From positions 1 to 64,000 of the forward strand of contig CAUYUJ010021675.1 in NCBI GenBank assembly GCA_963575745.1: DNA of 64,000 nt, written 5' to 3'. Origin of the DNA: Prorocentrum cordatum. Lineage: Eukaryota > Sar > Dinophyceae > Prorocentrales > Prorocentraceae. The position numbers and the translations under genes were made by a program. Each line of letters begins with the position of its first letter. The stretch's first letter is position 1. Below the pieces are notes generated by a model. The model did not search any database and was not told the origin of the DNA. It worked only from the letters and a program-made list of their open reading frames with translations. Shown piece by piece: positions 21,960 to 32,459 of this stretch.

Positions 21960-22800
21960 CGCTTGAGACTCACTCGCGCAGCTGACTTCGGAGATGCCCT
22001 GCCCCATAGTGCTCGGGCCAGTTTCGCCTGAGGCATCCTCGCAACGTCAACCTCGGATGCGCTTTGCCGCGTAGCAAACAGACACGTAGCACTCCGACAC
22101 GTTCACAAGGCCTCCATATTTTTCCCAAAAATTCTGGCGGCGCCCGTCGTCGAGTCCCTCTCAGGTCCTCCTGTCTTTCAACGCTCTCGGAGGCCAGCTC
22201 GCAGCGTCTTGCATCCGCGTCAATTGCAGCCTTCATGCCATGACTTCCGATCCTGAGCGTTCGTGCCTGCCTGTCCTCGGGTCCGCGGGATTCCTCCCAT
22301 GACTCTTTCCCTTCGCCGTCCTCCTTTCCACTGTCGGCTGAGACATCCTCACAACTCTGACCCTCGAGAAGCCCTGCCCCAAGATTGTCCGGCCACTTCC
22401 GCTTGAGACCTTCTCGCAAATCTGGGTTCTGGGGCTCCCTGACCTGAGGTGTTCTGGCAACTTTCTCTAGTAAGATCCTCGCAACTCTGGATTCCGAGAT
22501 GCCCTGCCGCAGAGTAGTCCGCCACTTTCTTTCACCTGCGACATCCTCGCAACTTTGGATTCAGGGATGCCCTGAGCTGAGGTGCTCAGGCCACCTTCGT
22601 TTGAGACATCCTTGCAATTCCGGGTTCGGGTCTGTCCTCAGCTGAGGTGGTCAGCTCACTTTTGCTTGAAACATCCTCGCAACGCTGACATCGGAGATGC
22701 ATTGCCCCGTAGTGCTCTGGCTACTTTCGCCTGAGACCCTCGCACCTCTGAGTTGCGAGATGCCCTGAGCTGGCGGTCAGGCCATTACCGCCTGAAATAC
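21960..22800 (+). repeat. ~80-bp degenerate repeat with GAGACATCCTCGCAA
   Basis: About eight diverged units, each with a GAGATGCCCTG start, a GGCCACTTTCGC-like middle and TGAGACATCCTCGCAA. The core is related to the GAGACATCC repeat at 18005-20205. Confidence 0.6.
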
Positions 22801-23389
22801 GCACGTGTATGCGCACCCATAAGTACAGATAGGTGCGTGCACCAACAAACACCTGCGATTGACATATTCATATACATACGCATCTATATGTGTAATATGT
22901 CTACACGTATACAACAGTATACATGTGCGGTACGCACATGTGCAGAGCTTGCATGCGCGCGCGCGTGTATACATGCGTGCGCGCACGCACGCATGCACGC
23001 ACCCCGCTTGCGTGCGAAATTCCGAGGACCACGGTGCATGGCGCGCAGCGCCAATGCAGCTTTGTATATATATATATATATATATATATGGAGAGATACT
23101 CAGTTACACATAGTCCCGCCCTTAACTATCTCGATCTCGCACGACGACGGATATGCTTCAGTGCTGCACAGGAAAAAGGCCATGAACGCCGAGTTTGCTG
23201 GGCCCTCACTAAGCAGCGTGTGCTGTCAGCCCTGCGCCTGATGCGAATTGAAAGTGAACGGGCTAGAATGGGGTGTGCAAAAGGTTTCCGACAGAGTCTG
23301 ACGTAACGGGTGGATGGAGGATAAGATATTATCCCAGTGCGACCCTACCTAGGAGTTGGAGGATCTAGGCAAGCAACATCTATATGAAG
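22801..23389. other. Simple-sequence-rich spacer, no gene seen
   Basis: Contains ATACGCATC-type and GCGCGCACGCACGC runs (22860-23000) and (TA)n at 23065-23090. Confidence 0.4.
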
Positions 23390-24415
23390 CTAAGTTAAAC
23401 TAAGATGAAGCTAAGCTAAGATGAAATAAACTAAGCTAAGATGAGAAAAGCAACGCTAAGCTAAGGGAACGTCACTGGGGGGAACCGCGGAGCGGATGCC
23501 GGGGGAACCGCCCGGGGCGTTTTCCACTGCCCGTCGCCCACATCGACGGCCACAGCAGGCCGGGTGGGCTGTGCAGCACCACCTGGTGCCGAGGCGGGCT
23601 CTGCAGCACCGCTGAACGCTTCACTCCGCCAACCTCGGGACATGAGCGCGGGCGGCTGTGTGGCAAAGGCCTCCAGACTTGAGCCGAAAAGGTTACGGAA
23701 GGCACTGCTTGCGGGGGCTCCCGTCCGGCCATCGAGGCCAGCTCGGCATCTGTCGCACATTGCTTTTGCTTTGCCTTGCCTTTGCTTTGCTTTGCTTTGC
23801 TTTGCGTTGCTTGTGCTTTGCTTTGCTGTCGCTGCTGTTGCTTTGCCTTTGCTTTGCTGCTGTGCTATGCTGTGCTCTGCTGTGCTGCGCGGTGCCGGGG
23901 GAACCACCCGGGGCGAGCCCCACTGCCCAGCCCTTTAAGCTTAGCTATGCTATGCTATGCTAAGCTGCGCTATGCTATGCTATGCTATGCTATGCTATGC
24001 TATGAGATGCTGCGCTATGCTATGAGTGGCTATGTTATGCTATGCTATGTTATGTTAATGCAGCGCTGCGCTATGCTAAGTTACGCTAAGCTAAGCTAAG
24101 TTAGCCCTCTAAGCAGAGCCTAGGTAGGGAATTGCACCCATGCTATGATATGTGATGCTGCTCTACGCTATGCTACGCTATGCTATGCTGTGCTCTGCTA
24201 TGCTAAAGCTCAGCGAAGCTAAGATGAAGGAAATCTAAGCTAAGATAAACCTGAGCTAGGATGAAACTAAGCTAAGCTAAGATGAAATAGGCTGAGCTAA
24301 GATGAGATAAGCAACGCTAAGCTAAGGGGTCATAACTGGGGGAACCGCGGGGCGGATATTGGGGGAACCGCCCGGGGCGAGTTGCACTGCCCGGCCCTTT
24401 AAGTTTGCCGAGTAA
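23390..24415 (+). repeat. Pentanucleotide arrays (CTAAG/CTATG/CTTTG) with GGGGGAACCGC blocks
   Basis: CTAAG-type pentamers at 23390-23465, CTTTG at 23761-23870, CTATG at 23941-24080 and again CTATG/CTAAG at 24140-24330. Between them a block with GGGGGAACCGCCCGGGGCG and CACTGCCC(A/G)GCCCTTTAAG occurs three times (23475-23535, 23895-23940, 24335-24405). Confidence 0.8.
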
Positions 24416-24757
24416 GAACCCTTCTAGGCAGAGCCTAGGCAGGGAACCAGTGTTGGGGGGCGGAGGAGGGCACAGAGGGGGAGAGGAGACGAACGGGCGA
24501 GGGGGAGCCTGGGGACCCGGGAGGCAGGGGAAGCACAGCGAGAGCGAGAGGAGCCGTCCTCTGGCACCGGCGGCCCGGCCGGCGCCGCGGCCGGCGCGCC
24601 CGCCGGCTCGGCAGCCGGCGCCTCCGCGGGCGCCGCGGCTGCCGCAGGCTGCCCCTCGAGGTCCGCCATGGCAGGCACGCCGGGCGCCGCCGCGCGCCCG
24701 GCTGTCGGGGCTCGGGCTCGGGAGAAGCACGAGCCGCGGGGGGAGCTGATATGATCA
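24416..24757. other. GC-rich spacer, no gene seen
   Basis: High GC with GCCGGCGC-type motifs. No family recognised. Confidence 0.3.
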
Positions 24758-24914
24758 GGTGTCCTCCTCCTCCTCCTCCTCCTCCTCCTCCTCCTCCTCC
24801 TCCTCCTCCTCCTCCTCCCTCCTCAGCTCTCCCCTCCTCCTCCTCCTCCCTCCTCTGCTCTCCCCTCCTCCTCCTCCTCCTCCTCCTCCTCCTCCTCCTC
24901 CTCCTCCTCCTCCT
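24758..24914 (-). repeat. (TCC)n tract abutting the 3' end of LINE A
   Basis: About 150 bp of TCC with CTCTCC interruptions. In LINE A orientation this is (GAG)n directly following a ~40-nt 3' UTR. Confidence 0.9.
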
Positions 24915-24953
24915 CGAGCGTACCCAGAGAGTCCCAAATGATCCACTCTACGA

Positions 24954-27900
24954 CTACCTCATCAATGCAAAACGGACAGCAGGAAGAAGGGCGCGGGCCT
25001 CGTCAGCTGCGGGGGGAGCGCCAAGACGTCGGACTGCTGTCTTCGCTTCCGTGTGAAGCAGGTACGCAGCGACGGGAAGACGGAATTGATCGGCAGATGG
25101 GTGAAGCAAACCGAGAAAGGCGAGAGGGGGAGCAGGGGGCTCAACGTCAACGAGGGAGCGAATGAGAAGGCGAAGATGAGGGCACCCGAGATAATGAACA
25201 AGGCTGTCGGGGGCCTCGGTGCAGCCGAAAACACAGAACGAGGTGGCCGTCTGCTGAAAGCGAGATTCGGTGCACCAGTTGTGACTGAGAGTCCGAAGCA
25301 CAGCGAGGGCATGGCACGGTTTCAAACGTCGAACGGTGTCCTGGATCCGAGGCCAGTCAAGGCCGCGAATGTCCTCGGAAAGCGCAGGGAAAAGCGAAAC
25401 CAGGCGAGAAGAAATGAGTTTGGGCCAGTCCCCTGGGAGAAGAATGGCGGAGAACTCCTTACAAAGATCTCGCTGAAGCTTGAATTTCCTACCTTGGCTC
25501 ACGGCATCAGAGATGGTCAGAAGGGAAGTGTCCATAGCCTGCTTGAGTTGTGTGTGGTGCTTGAGATCGGAGAAGCCTTTCATCGCGTCGGACATGTGTT
25601 CACAAATCGCTTTCGTCCCCCACCAGGTGGGGCTTCTTTTGCCACGGCCGTAGTCGGCGAGCCCCAATTCGCTTAGTGCCACAGCCTCAAGCGCAGCGAG
25701 ACACGATCGCCACGTCGTAAACGTCGAACTCGCGGCTCGAACTCTGGCGGCGAGCGAGACCACAATCACGGATGGGATCTTCGGGCCTCCCCAAGTCTCC
25801 ATCGAATGCCATGCAGCTCGAGTCAGGCCACAGTAGGGGAAGCGGAAGATTCTAGAGAGCATCGCGTCTTCGTATCTGGCGAGAAGGGGGGGATGTGGCA
25901 AGAACTGCGAGACGTAACTGAGCACTGGAGCCACTCTCCGCACATAGAGGCATTGAGTGATCGAAGCAGGCGAGCAGGCGATGGCGAGCGCAAGTCCCCT
26001 TTCCCTCCATTTCGTCACTGGTGCTCCCCAACTCTTCTCTTCTGCATTTGGTCCCATCCACGTCCCCAGGTAAAGAAGGTTCGGCACAACAGCGAACTCG
26101 CTCCAGTCCACGACCAGCGAGCGAAGCTTCTGCTGGTACAGGGCAGCAAGGGCAGGCGTGAAGGGGCCGCTCAACGGCACGATCTGGCACTTGGTTGCCT
26201 TCAAAATGAGGCCGGCGAACAAGGACGCATTCTTAAAGATGCGGTGGAGCTGTTGCACGTACTGCAGGCGTCTGAGGACAGCTCCTATATCGTCGGCACA
26301 GGCCTTAATTTCTCATCGGTTTTTGGCGTCGATATGCATCTGGAAGTCCAGGAGAAAACAATCAGTCGCAACCGCATACAGAAGTCCGCTCCCAGGGCAC
26401 CCTTGGATAATCCCCGACCCAACATGGAAAAGAAACCGTAGTTCGCCGCCAAAAGCCGTCCAGCACACCACATTGTCGTAGATATATGATAGGAATAAGT
26501 AGAGAGGTGGAGGAAGGCGAAGGGATTGGAGCACCAGCATCGACAATTCGTGGGCCAATGAAGGGAAGGCCTGAGAGAAGTCGAAGGAGATGAGGGCGGG
26601 AAGGTCGGTAGAGGCAGTGGGAGCCATAGAGTAACGCCTGGCGGCGGCGTCGAGTTGGATAATATTATCCCCGAATTGGCGGCCAGCGATGAAGCCTCGC
26701 TGGATCGGGCAGGCCAGAGCCGCCCAACGGCGGGCGAAGGAAGCAACACAGACCCCCACAAGTATTTTGTTGTCGGTGTTTTTCAGTCCCAGAGGTCGTA
26801 GTTCCCCCGCCGTCCGAATAGCCCCGTCGCTGTCCCTTCCTTGGATCCTTTCGGGAGAAAGGCGCCGAGTAGAAAGTTGAAATCGTATCCGAGAGTCCCG
26901 CCCTCGAGCACCCACCAAAGACAGGCATAGAGGGTCTCGATCGCGCCAGGCGCCTGTTGCCATGCAGCGCGAGGTAAACAGTCGGGGCCAGGGGCAGAGT
27001 GGTGTTGTCGCCGAATGTGGTTTTCGAGCTGTCGGTAGGTAGGAGGAGGGAGGTCGGAGAGGTCGTGATGAGAGGAGAAGCGGTCGAGATAGCGTCGATC
27101 TTGGGGTCGGGAAATCGTTTTCGGCGAAAACACCTCCCCCCAGTATGTCGATATCTCAGTCTGCTTCCGACCAGGATCTGCATGTGCCGCTCCGTTGACC
27201 TCAATAGCCTTCAAATAAGCCGTCGATCGAACGGGGCCCAAATCTTAGCTCGGGTTTCCAAGCGTCGGAGACGCTGTCGGATTTTCTTCTGTGTATTCAC
27301 TTGATTGGTGGCCCTGAGGGCCTGTCGGTGTTCGGAACGTTCGGCCTCCAGGTCCTCTGATTGCAGTCGGTCGAGCAGATCTGAGAATTCCGTCGGTCGT
27401 TTCAACGCAAACGGCCGCCTCTGCACATCAACGTCGAGGTGCTCAGCAGCCAGCGCATGTGCCTGCACAAGAATAGAGCCTAGGCGGACGTTCCGCCGCC
27501 ATACCACCCTAGCGATGGAACGGAGAAGGATAATCTGGGCAAGCCGAGAGGTCGGTTCTGTCGTCAAAATCGCCTGTCGGGTAAATCGGGCCGCGTCCCG
27601 TAGGAGGTTTTTGTAAATCTGGAGTCGGTAGGGAGGGTCATAGAGGGAGAGGTCGACGACGTCGAGGTGGGATTGGACATACTGTCGGAACACAGGGGAC
27701 TGGAAGATGGCATTGGGAATGGGCTGCTGCTTGGGGTCTTTCGGGGGCGCAGGTCGAAGGTCCACCGCGATCCCAACGTGATCCGAGAGGCCTCTGTGGT
27801 TCAAAATCTCGACTTGCCCTTTAGTGTAACCCGTGGCATGCATGTGTGTGGCCACCCAGCCTGGCAGCGATACAAAGAGGCGGTCGATCACGGAGGTGGA

Positions 27901-28610
27901 GGAGGTGGCGATGGAAGCGCGGGTAGGGTCGGAGAGCTCAATCTCGGTGAGGGAGGAGAAGAGGCTGGTCCACACGCGGTCCTGCGAGCCGCGCCAGTCG
28001 GCGTAGCCAAGACCTGGGTTCTGCGCCTCCTCAGGTATTAAAGGCTGGGGCGGCGTCGCGGAGATGTTAAAGTCGCCTGCAACAAGCAAAACACGCAGGT
28101 GTGGTGCTTCCCGAGTTTCCCCCAGGTCCCGTCGGATTGCCAAAACCACCGTACGCTTTTGATCCGCAGAAAGCCCAAACTTGTGTATGTTGTAGTGGGT
28201 AACCCATGCACCACTACCCCCTAGGGATTGCCGAACTCGGAGCACCCTACCAGGAACCAGCTCAGTCACCTCAAAACTGTCGTTCGCGGCATTTCCTGGG
28301 AGCGCGCGTCGCGGCCAGAAAGTGAGGACCCCTCCAGCGTTCCATTGCGGACAAAACGAACTGAAGACCAGGTGTTTTTTTGTGGGCGTGGTAGAGATAG
28401 TTACGGACCTCTAGCTCGCTGCCGCGCGCTTCCTGGACGCCTACAATGCTGGAGTCGGAGAGTAGGGAAGAGAGGTAGTTGTACTTAATCGTGCGGAGGT
28501 GAGGGTCGTGGTGGAAGGGGGAGCGGGCATTCCAGCTGCAACAGGACAGAGATTGGAAGTCGGGCCTGCCACCTGACAACAGGCCGAACAACTCGCTAAA
28601 GACACCATTC
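24954..28610 (-). pseudogene. LINE A ORF2: endonuclease + reverse transcriptase, broken
   Basis: The frame is +1 to ORF1 and is already open within the ORF1 end. Its endonuclease motif SCCSWNARS comes before any ATG. Endonuclease motifs follow in order: GVQEARG, VAGDFNI, SVIDRLF and LSDHVGIAV (APE family). A run of seven A (28375-28381 as T7 on plus) shifts the frame; one base restores SSFCPQWNAGGVLTF. Further shifts occur near 27235 and 26870. RT motifs are SFDFSQAFPSL (motif A), GIIQGCPGSGL (motif B) and ACADDIGAVL (motif C, Asp codons about 26289-26294). One in-frame TGA at 26313-26315 separates B from C. The C-terminus has CVFGC-x8-H-x4-C, the CCHC typical of LINEs. No RNase H domain seen. 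Confidence 0.8.
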
Positions 28611-29687
28611 GGGCTGGTCTTCTTCGCGGGCGAAGACACGGGCTGCAATCTCACTGAGCTTCGCACGATCCAAGCCCAGCGCGTCGATGTGGTTCCTGGC
28701 CCACTCGATCTTGGGCGGCTCGCCCACACCAGGAACGGGAGTGATGCGGACGAAGACTTTCCAGTTGAGGCTGAGCTCTCCCTTGACCTTGTCACTGTAG
28801 AAGCGACGACCCGTGTATTCTTGTTCAATGGCGGCGCGTAGTAGCTTGAGACCAATCTCACGCTGGATCTGAAAGGGGTTCTTGTCGCTGCTGACGTACA
28901 GCGGGGTGTTGGCGTTCGTGGCGGTCTTCGCGGTGAGCTGCATCCAGTCCGGGTTGGGTCCGAGGGTTCGCATCGCGGAAAGCGTCTGAGATGCTCGGCG
29001 AGTGGCATATCCGTGGGCACCTTTGAAGCGAACCTGGAAGCGTTTGGCAATGGGGTCGCCCTCGATCTCCACATCGGTCGCATCGATGTTGGCGGCGTCG
29101 AGCACTGGCATGAAACCTGTAAGAGCATTTTGGCGGGGCACTGGGTCCCGAGAGCGAAGCACGATGATGGAAGTGTCGACCTTACGATCAAAGCCATTGC
29201 CACCAGCAGGAACAGCTTGCGTTGCCGAGGGGGTCTCCGCACGGACGGCGCCCAGCAACTGGCGAAGCTCGTTGATCTCGGACTGCATGGAGGTGATATT
29301 GTTGTTCTGCTCGTGGATCTCGTTACGGATCTGCCCGAAGCGCTGCTCCATCTGCTGGTCGATTCTCTCGCAGTGAGACTGGAACGAGTTCCCAACGGCC
29401 ACCAAGTTCTGTTGAACAGCAGCCAGAGTGCGCATGACGTCGGCGCGAGTGTTGTCCACATGAGCTCGCAGCCCATCCATCTCGGGATTAGCGGCACGGT
29501 GTCGCTTGCGTTCATTCTCATCGTCGCCAGGAAGGGGAGGAACAGCAGGGCCGCCACCAGCAGCACGAAGAGGAGTGTGAACCACTCGGGACTCGTCATC
29601 GGGGAAGGTCGGGGCGGCGTCCAAAGCTGCCGCCACCTCCGCAAGCTCTTGAGTGCCCATCGCATCATGAAATTCTGCCTCGGCCAT
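28596..29687 (-). CDS. LINE A ORF1 protein (363 aa)
   Basis: Complete frame from ATG at 29687 to TAG. The N-terminal ~60 residues include APTFPDDESRVV, with a counterpart in LINE B (CPTFPNDEQAVV). Residues about 70-145 are a heptad-like coiled coil (QQNLVAVGNSFQSHCERIDQ, EINELRQLLGAVRAE). The C-terminal half (about 170-363) is a compact basic domain in the position of the RRM/CTD of other LINE ORF1 proteins. It includes FQVRFKGAHGYATRRASQ and PLYVSSDKNPFQIQREIGLK, alignable with the LINE B protein. By analogy it would bind element RNA as a chaperone. The reading frame is intact although ORF2 is damaged. Confidence 0.75.
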   Translation of the reverse strand: MAEAEFHDAMGTQELAEVAAALDAAPTFPDDESRVVHTPLRAAGGGPAVPPLPGDDENERKRHRAANPEMDGLRAHVDNTRADVMRTLAAVQQNLVAVGNSFQSHCERIDQQMEQRFGQIRNEIHEQNNNITSMQSEINELRQLLGAVRAETPSATQAVPAGGNGFDRKVDTSIIVLRSRDPVPRQNALTGFMPVLDAANIDATDVEIEGDPIAKRFQVRFKGAHGYATRRASQTLSAMRTLGPNPDWMQLTAKTATNANTPLYVSSDKNPFQIQREIGLKLLRAAIEQEYTGRRFYSDKVKGELSLNWKVFVRITPVPGVGEPPKIEWARNHIDALGLDRAKLSEIAARVFAREEDQPEWCL

Positions 29688-29847
29688 CCTTGCGCACTGA
29701 CGAGAGAAGAAAACTCGACGATGCCCCCAACAGGGAAGGTCCTAAGCAGGTGAAACAAAAAGATGAGGTAGGGTCTCGTGACGCCAGCTGTGGCACCTTG
29801 GGCCCTAACCGTGTACTCCCTGACCCCAGGGAGGCTACGGGCAACGG

Positions 29848-29862
29848 CTTGAGCCAAAATGG
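29848..29862 (-). other. Truncated second spliced leader relic (15 nt)
   Basis: Directly after the full leader on the minus strand comes CCATTTTGGCTCAAG, the last 15 nt of a leader. It lacks exactly the part up to and including CCGTAG, whose AG would have served as splice acceptor in a later round. Confidence 0.9.
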
Positions 29863-29884
29863 CTTGAGCCAAAATGGCTACGGA
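29863..29884 (-). other. Dinoflagellate spliced leader copy at LINE A 5' end
   Basis: The minus strand reads T, then CCGTAGCCATTTTGGCTC, then AAG, the 22-nt leader trans-spliced onto dinoflagellate mRNAs. It is not followed by a GT splice donor, so it is a retro-copied leader rather than an SL RNA gene. Confidence 0.95.
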
Positions 29885-29940
29885 CCTCCTCCTCCTCCTC
29901 CTCCTCCTCCTCCTCCTCCTCCCCCTCCCCCTCCCCCGCA
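29885..29940 (-). repeat. (TCC)n tract abutting the 5' end of LINE A
   Basis: CCTCCTCC on plus, (GAG)n in LINE A orientation, then CCCCTCCCCC and a GCAGCAGCAG run. It matches the polarity of the tract at the 3' end. Confidence 0.85.
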
Positions 29941-30571
29941 GCAGCAGCAGCGAGCATGACAGCTCCGACACATCGAGCGCCGCATGGCATTCACGGCGGG
30001 GCTGCACTGCAGAGTGGGACAGAGGAGCGGAGGGCAGCCGTCGAATTGCACAGGTCCACGTGCAGATTTCTAAAGCAAATCTTGGAACGACGGGGCCGGG
30101 ATGTGGCAAGAAGCCAGACAGCGGATATAGAGTAAGAGAGAGAGAGAGGCAGGACACAGAGGAAGAGCTCATGGGTGCATGCTCCTACCAGGCAATACCA
30201 ACGGTACTCGCACCGATCCCTTTTACGGGTAGAACCGAAGTGAAAGGAAGGGGGAGTAGAAGATGGAGGTCCTGGCTTCAGGGGCAGACGCGAGCAGGAG
30301 CTTGGAGAGAGGCCCCATCTGCTTCTCAGACCCTTCTTGCACAGAAGCAGGGGCTCTTCTGAGACTGTCCCCAGTTGTCCCCTTGCCCCTCGTCCGTCTG
30401 AGCGTCTCTGGGCCCCCACGTCTCTGGTCGTCTCTCTCTGCCGCCCGTCGCGCAGGGAAGAGTGCCGGTGGGCTGCCGCCTCCGCGGCTGCCCGCGCTCT
30501 CCCCGCCGCTGGGAGATCCCTGCGCGAGGCTGTCCCGGGGACGTCCCCTCCCTGCCGCTGCAACGACTGGC
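29941..30571. other. Unassigned spacer
   Basis: No gene or repeat recognised. Open frames on both strands have no family motifs. Confidence 0.3.
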
Positions 30572-30696
30572 CATCGCTCGGACGTCCATTCCCTGTGTTT
30601 CTTTCGGTTTCGCGCGTGGTTTTCCTTGGTCAAACGATCAAGGATGCTCCTCGATGGTCCATCGCCGAAAGAAACAATGCAAGCGTCCGAGCGATG
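30572..30696 (+). mobile_element. MITE family 2, copy 2
   Basis: 125 bp with perfect 13-bp TIRs CATCGCTCGGACG and CGTCCGAGCGATG. The interior includes TTTCGCGCGTGGTTTTCC and GGATGCTCCTCGATGGTCC. Other copies: 9226, 47697, 55911. No clear target duplication. Confidence 0.85.
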
Positions 30697-30789
30697 CCCC
30701 AAGACGAACAACGCCGGGCGCCGTCCCCTTGCTTACTGTCGCAAGGATGCCCTTGGGCCGGCCTGCTGCCCGGCGCTGCCCGTCCCCAG

Positions 30790-31037
30790 CCCTGACTCCG
30801 GATCCGCCTTACTTTGGGGAAATTCGCAAGCAGGGCTTGGAATTTCCGCCTTGTTTTCCAAGCCCCGCTGACGCCAATTTCCGCCCTGCTTTTCTGTTGC
30901 TGTTTCTGTGGATGTCCGCCCTATTTTATGTTGGGTGCAGCAATTGCCGCCCTACTTTTTCGGCCTCTTATAGGTGGATGTCCGACGCAATTTTGAGTTG
31001 GAAAAAAAGCCAAAGTAGGGCGGATCTGGAGTCAGGG
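30790..31037. mobile_element. 248-bp foldback/MITE with ~28-bp TIRs
   Basis: The left end CCCTGACTCCGGATCCGCCT is mirrored by AGGGCGGATCTGGAGTCAGGG on the right (two mismatches over about 28 bp, continuing into ACTTTGG/CCAAAGT). The interior repeats TTCCGCCCTGCTTTT-like units. Single copy in the window; target duplication not evident. Confidence 0.75.
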
Positions 31038-31205
31038 AGGACTCCCTATGGGACCCCCGCGGGCCAGGACTGCGAGAGCCGGTGCAGTGCAGATCTGCCG
31101 GCAGGGGGGGCTGCTGCTCTGCGCTCCCCAGCGGCTGTGCTGGCGCACGGCGGGGCGGGCGGGCGGGCGCGCTGGTGCACGACCCGCGGCGAACGCGGCG
31201 GAACA

Positions 31206-31265
31206 GAATCCCACCAGCCCTTTGGGCGTGAGTGGTTTAGCGAGCTCTCTCTGTCCTCAACCAAT
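31206..31265 (+). repeat. Short dispersed repeat with CCAGCCC core, copy b (truncated)
   Basis: AATCCCACCAGCCCTTTGGG and GTGGTTTAGCG match copy e at 57618. The 3' hairpin is missing. Confidence 0.45.
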
Positions 31266-31414
31266 CATTGATTTTACTAGGGTTTCGGCCCCATTTTGGG
31301 CTTCTGAGGGGGCAGCGCTCATCGTCCTTCGTAGCAAAATCATTGATTTTACGAAGGTTTTGGGCTCATTTTGTCCTCCTCAGGGGGCAGCGCTCATTTG
31401 CGCTTCTGAGGAGG

Positions 31415-31645
31415 TCGCAAGAGGCCCCAAGATGGCCCCAAGAGGCCCCCAGGAGGCTCCCAAGAGGCCTCCAAGAGGCCCCCAAGAGGCCCCCAAGAGG
31501 CCCCAAGAGGCCCCCAAGAGGCCCCCAAGAGGCCCCCAAGAGGCCCCAAGAGGCCCCAAGAGGCCCCCAAGAGGCCCCCAAGAGGCCCCCAAGAGGCCCC
31601 CAAGAGGCCCCAAGAGGCTCCAAGAGGCCCCCAAGAGGCCCCACG
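31415..31645 (+). repeat. CCCCCAAGAGGC array, ~11-bp period
   Basis: About 20 nearly perfect units of 11-12 bp (AAGAGGCCCCC), the most homogeneous occurrence of the CCCAAGAGGCC family in the window. Long frames on both strands translate the repeat. Confidence 0.85.
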
Positions 31646-32035
31646 AGGAGCCCGAACGACTCACACCAGGACGAGGGGCCCGAACGACTCACACCACGAA
31701 GAGCCCGAACGACTCACACCACAAGGAGGGGCCCGAACGACTCACACCAGAACGACTCGACCCGAACGACTCACACCACGACGGGGCCCCGAACGACTCA
31801 CACCACGAGGAGCCCGAACGAGTCACACCAGGAGGAGGGGCCCGAACGACTCACACCAGGACGAGGGGCCCGAACAACTCACACCACGAGAAGCCCGAAC
31901 GACTCACACCAGGACGAAGAGCCCGAACGACTCACACCACGAAGAGCCCGAACGACTCACACCAGGAAGAAGGGCCCGAACGACTCACACCAGGACGAGA
32001 AACCCCAAACGACTCAAACCACGAGGAGCGCTTTC
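31646..32035 (+). repeat. CGAACGACTCACACCA minisatellite
   Basis: About 13 units of 24-33 bp, each with GAACGACTCACACCA followed by a variable purine linker (CGAGGGGCC, CGAAGAGCC, GGAGGAGGGGCC). Confidence 0.9.
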
Positions 32036-32459
32036 TCTCCCTCCTCCTCCGCCTCGTCCTTCTCCCGCTCCCCCCACAAGGAGGATGTACAAGGAGGCGG
32101 GAGGAAGGAGGAACAGGGGAGATATGCGGGGCCAAGCGGACACACGCCTGAAAAACACGACTGTCGGCATGCTTCGCAAGAGTTGTTGCTGTGAGATGGG
32201 CTGGTGGGGATACGCGAAGCGTAAAGAATTTAGATTTGGGCGCCCGAGTTATCCGGGGTAACTCGGGTCCGGGGTAACTCGGGTTTGGATTCCCGAATTA
32301 TCCCGGCAAAGCAACCTAACATCGATATGTAGAAGCATAGCTGGAGGCATGCAGCAGCAGTAACAGTCACAGTAGTAGTAGCAATAAGAGCAGGAGAGAT
32401 GAAACAGTGGTAACAGTGAAGTAGTAGTTGTAGTTGGCTGGAGTGAACGAATGAAACAC
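32036..32459. other. Spacer with ACTCGGGT/ACCCGAGT short inverted motifs
   Basis: 32240-32295 carries repeated GGGGTAACTCGGGT/CCGAGTTATCC motifs that recur, inverted and direct, at 47500-47640. 32301-32352 is one copy of a ~52-bp direct repeat also found at 36939-36990 on the far side of the helicase gene. CAGTAGTAG-type triplets follow. Confidence 0.5.

Larger units (their letters stand above)
24915..29884 (-). mobile_element. LINE A: spliced-leader-bearing non-LTR retrotransposon
   Basis: Full-length structure on the minus strand. It starts with the dinoflagellate spliced leader at 29884, then a ~0.2-kb 5' UTR, ORF1 (29687-28596) and ORF2 in the overlapping +1 frame. ORF2 encodes an APE-type endonuclease, a reverse transcriptase and a C-terminal CCHC. 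A 3' UTR of about 40 nt ends at a (GAG)n tract. (GAG)n also lies upstream of the leader (29885-29935), so both flanks are the same microsatellite in the same polarity. Lesions are few (frame breaks at about 28380, 27235 and 26870, and one TGA at 26313), implying a fairly recent insertion. LINE B at 48807-54245 has the same plan but diverged proteins. Confidence 0.9.

Noticed and set aside
29848-29884. A spliced-leader RNA gene
   Set aside because: No GT donor or Sm-site-like continuation follows the leader; the downstream sequence is LINE 5' UTR.
28271-30172. A 633-residue protein over LINE A
   Set aside because: Except for its last ~110 residues (endonuclease start) it is the +1 shadow of ORF1 and 5' flank.
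31048-32194. Long Pro/Arg-rich frames
   Set aside because: They translate the AAGAGGCCCCC and GAACGACTCACACCA repeats.
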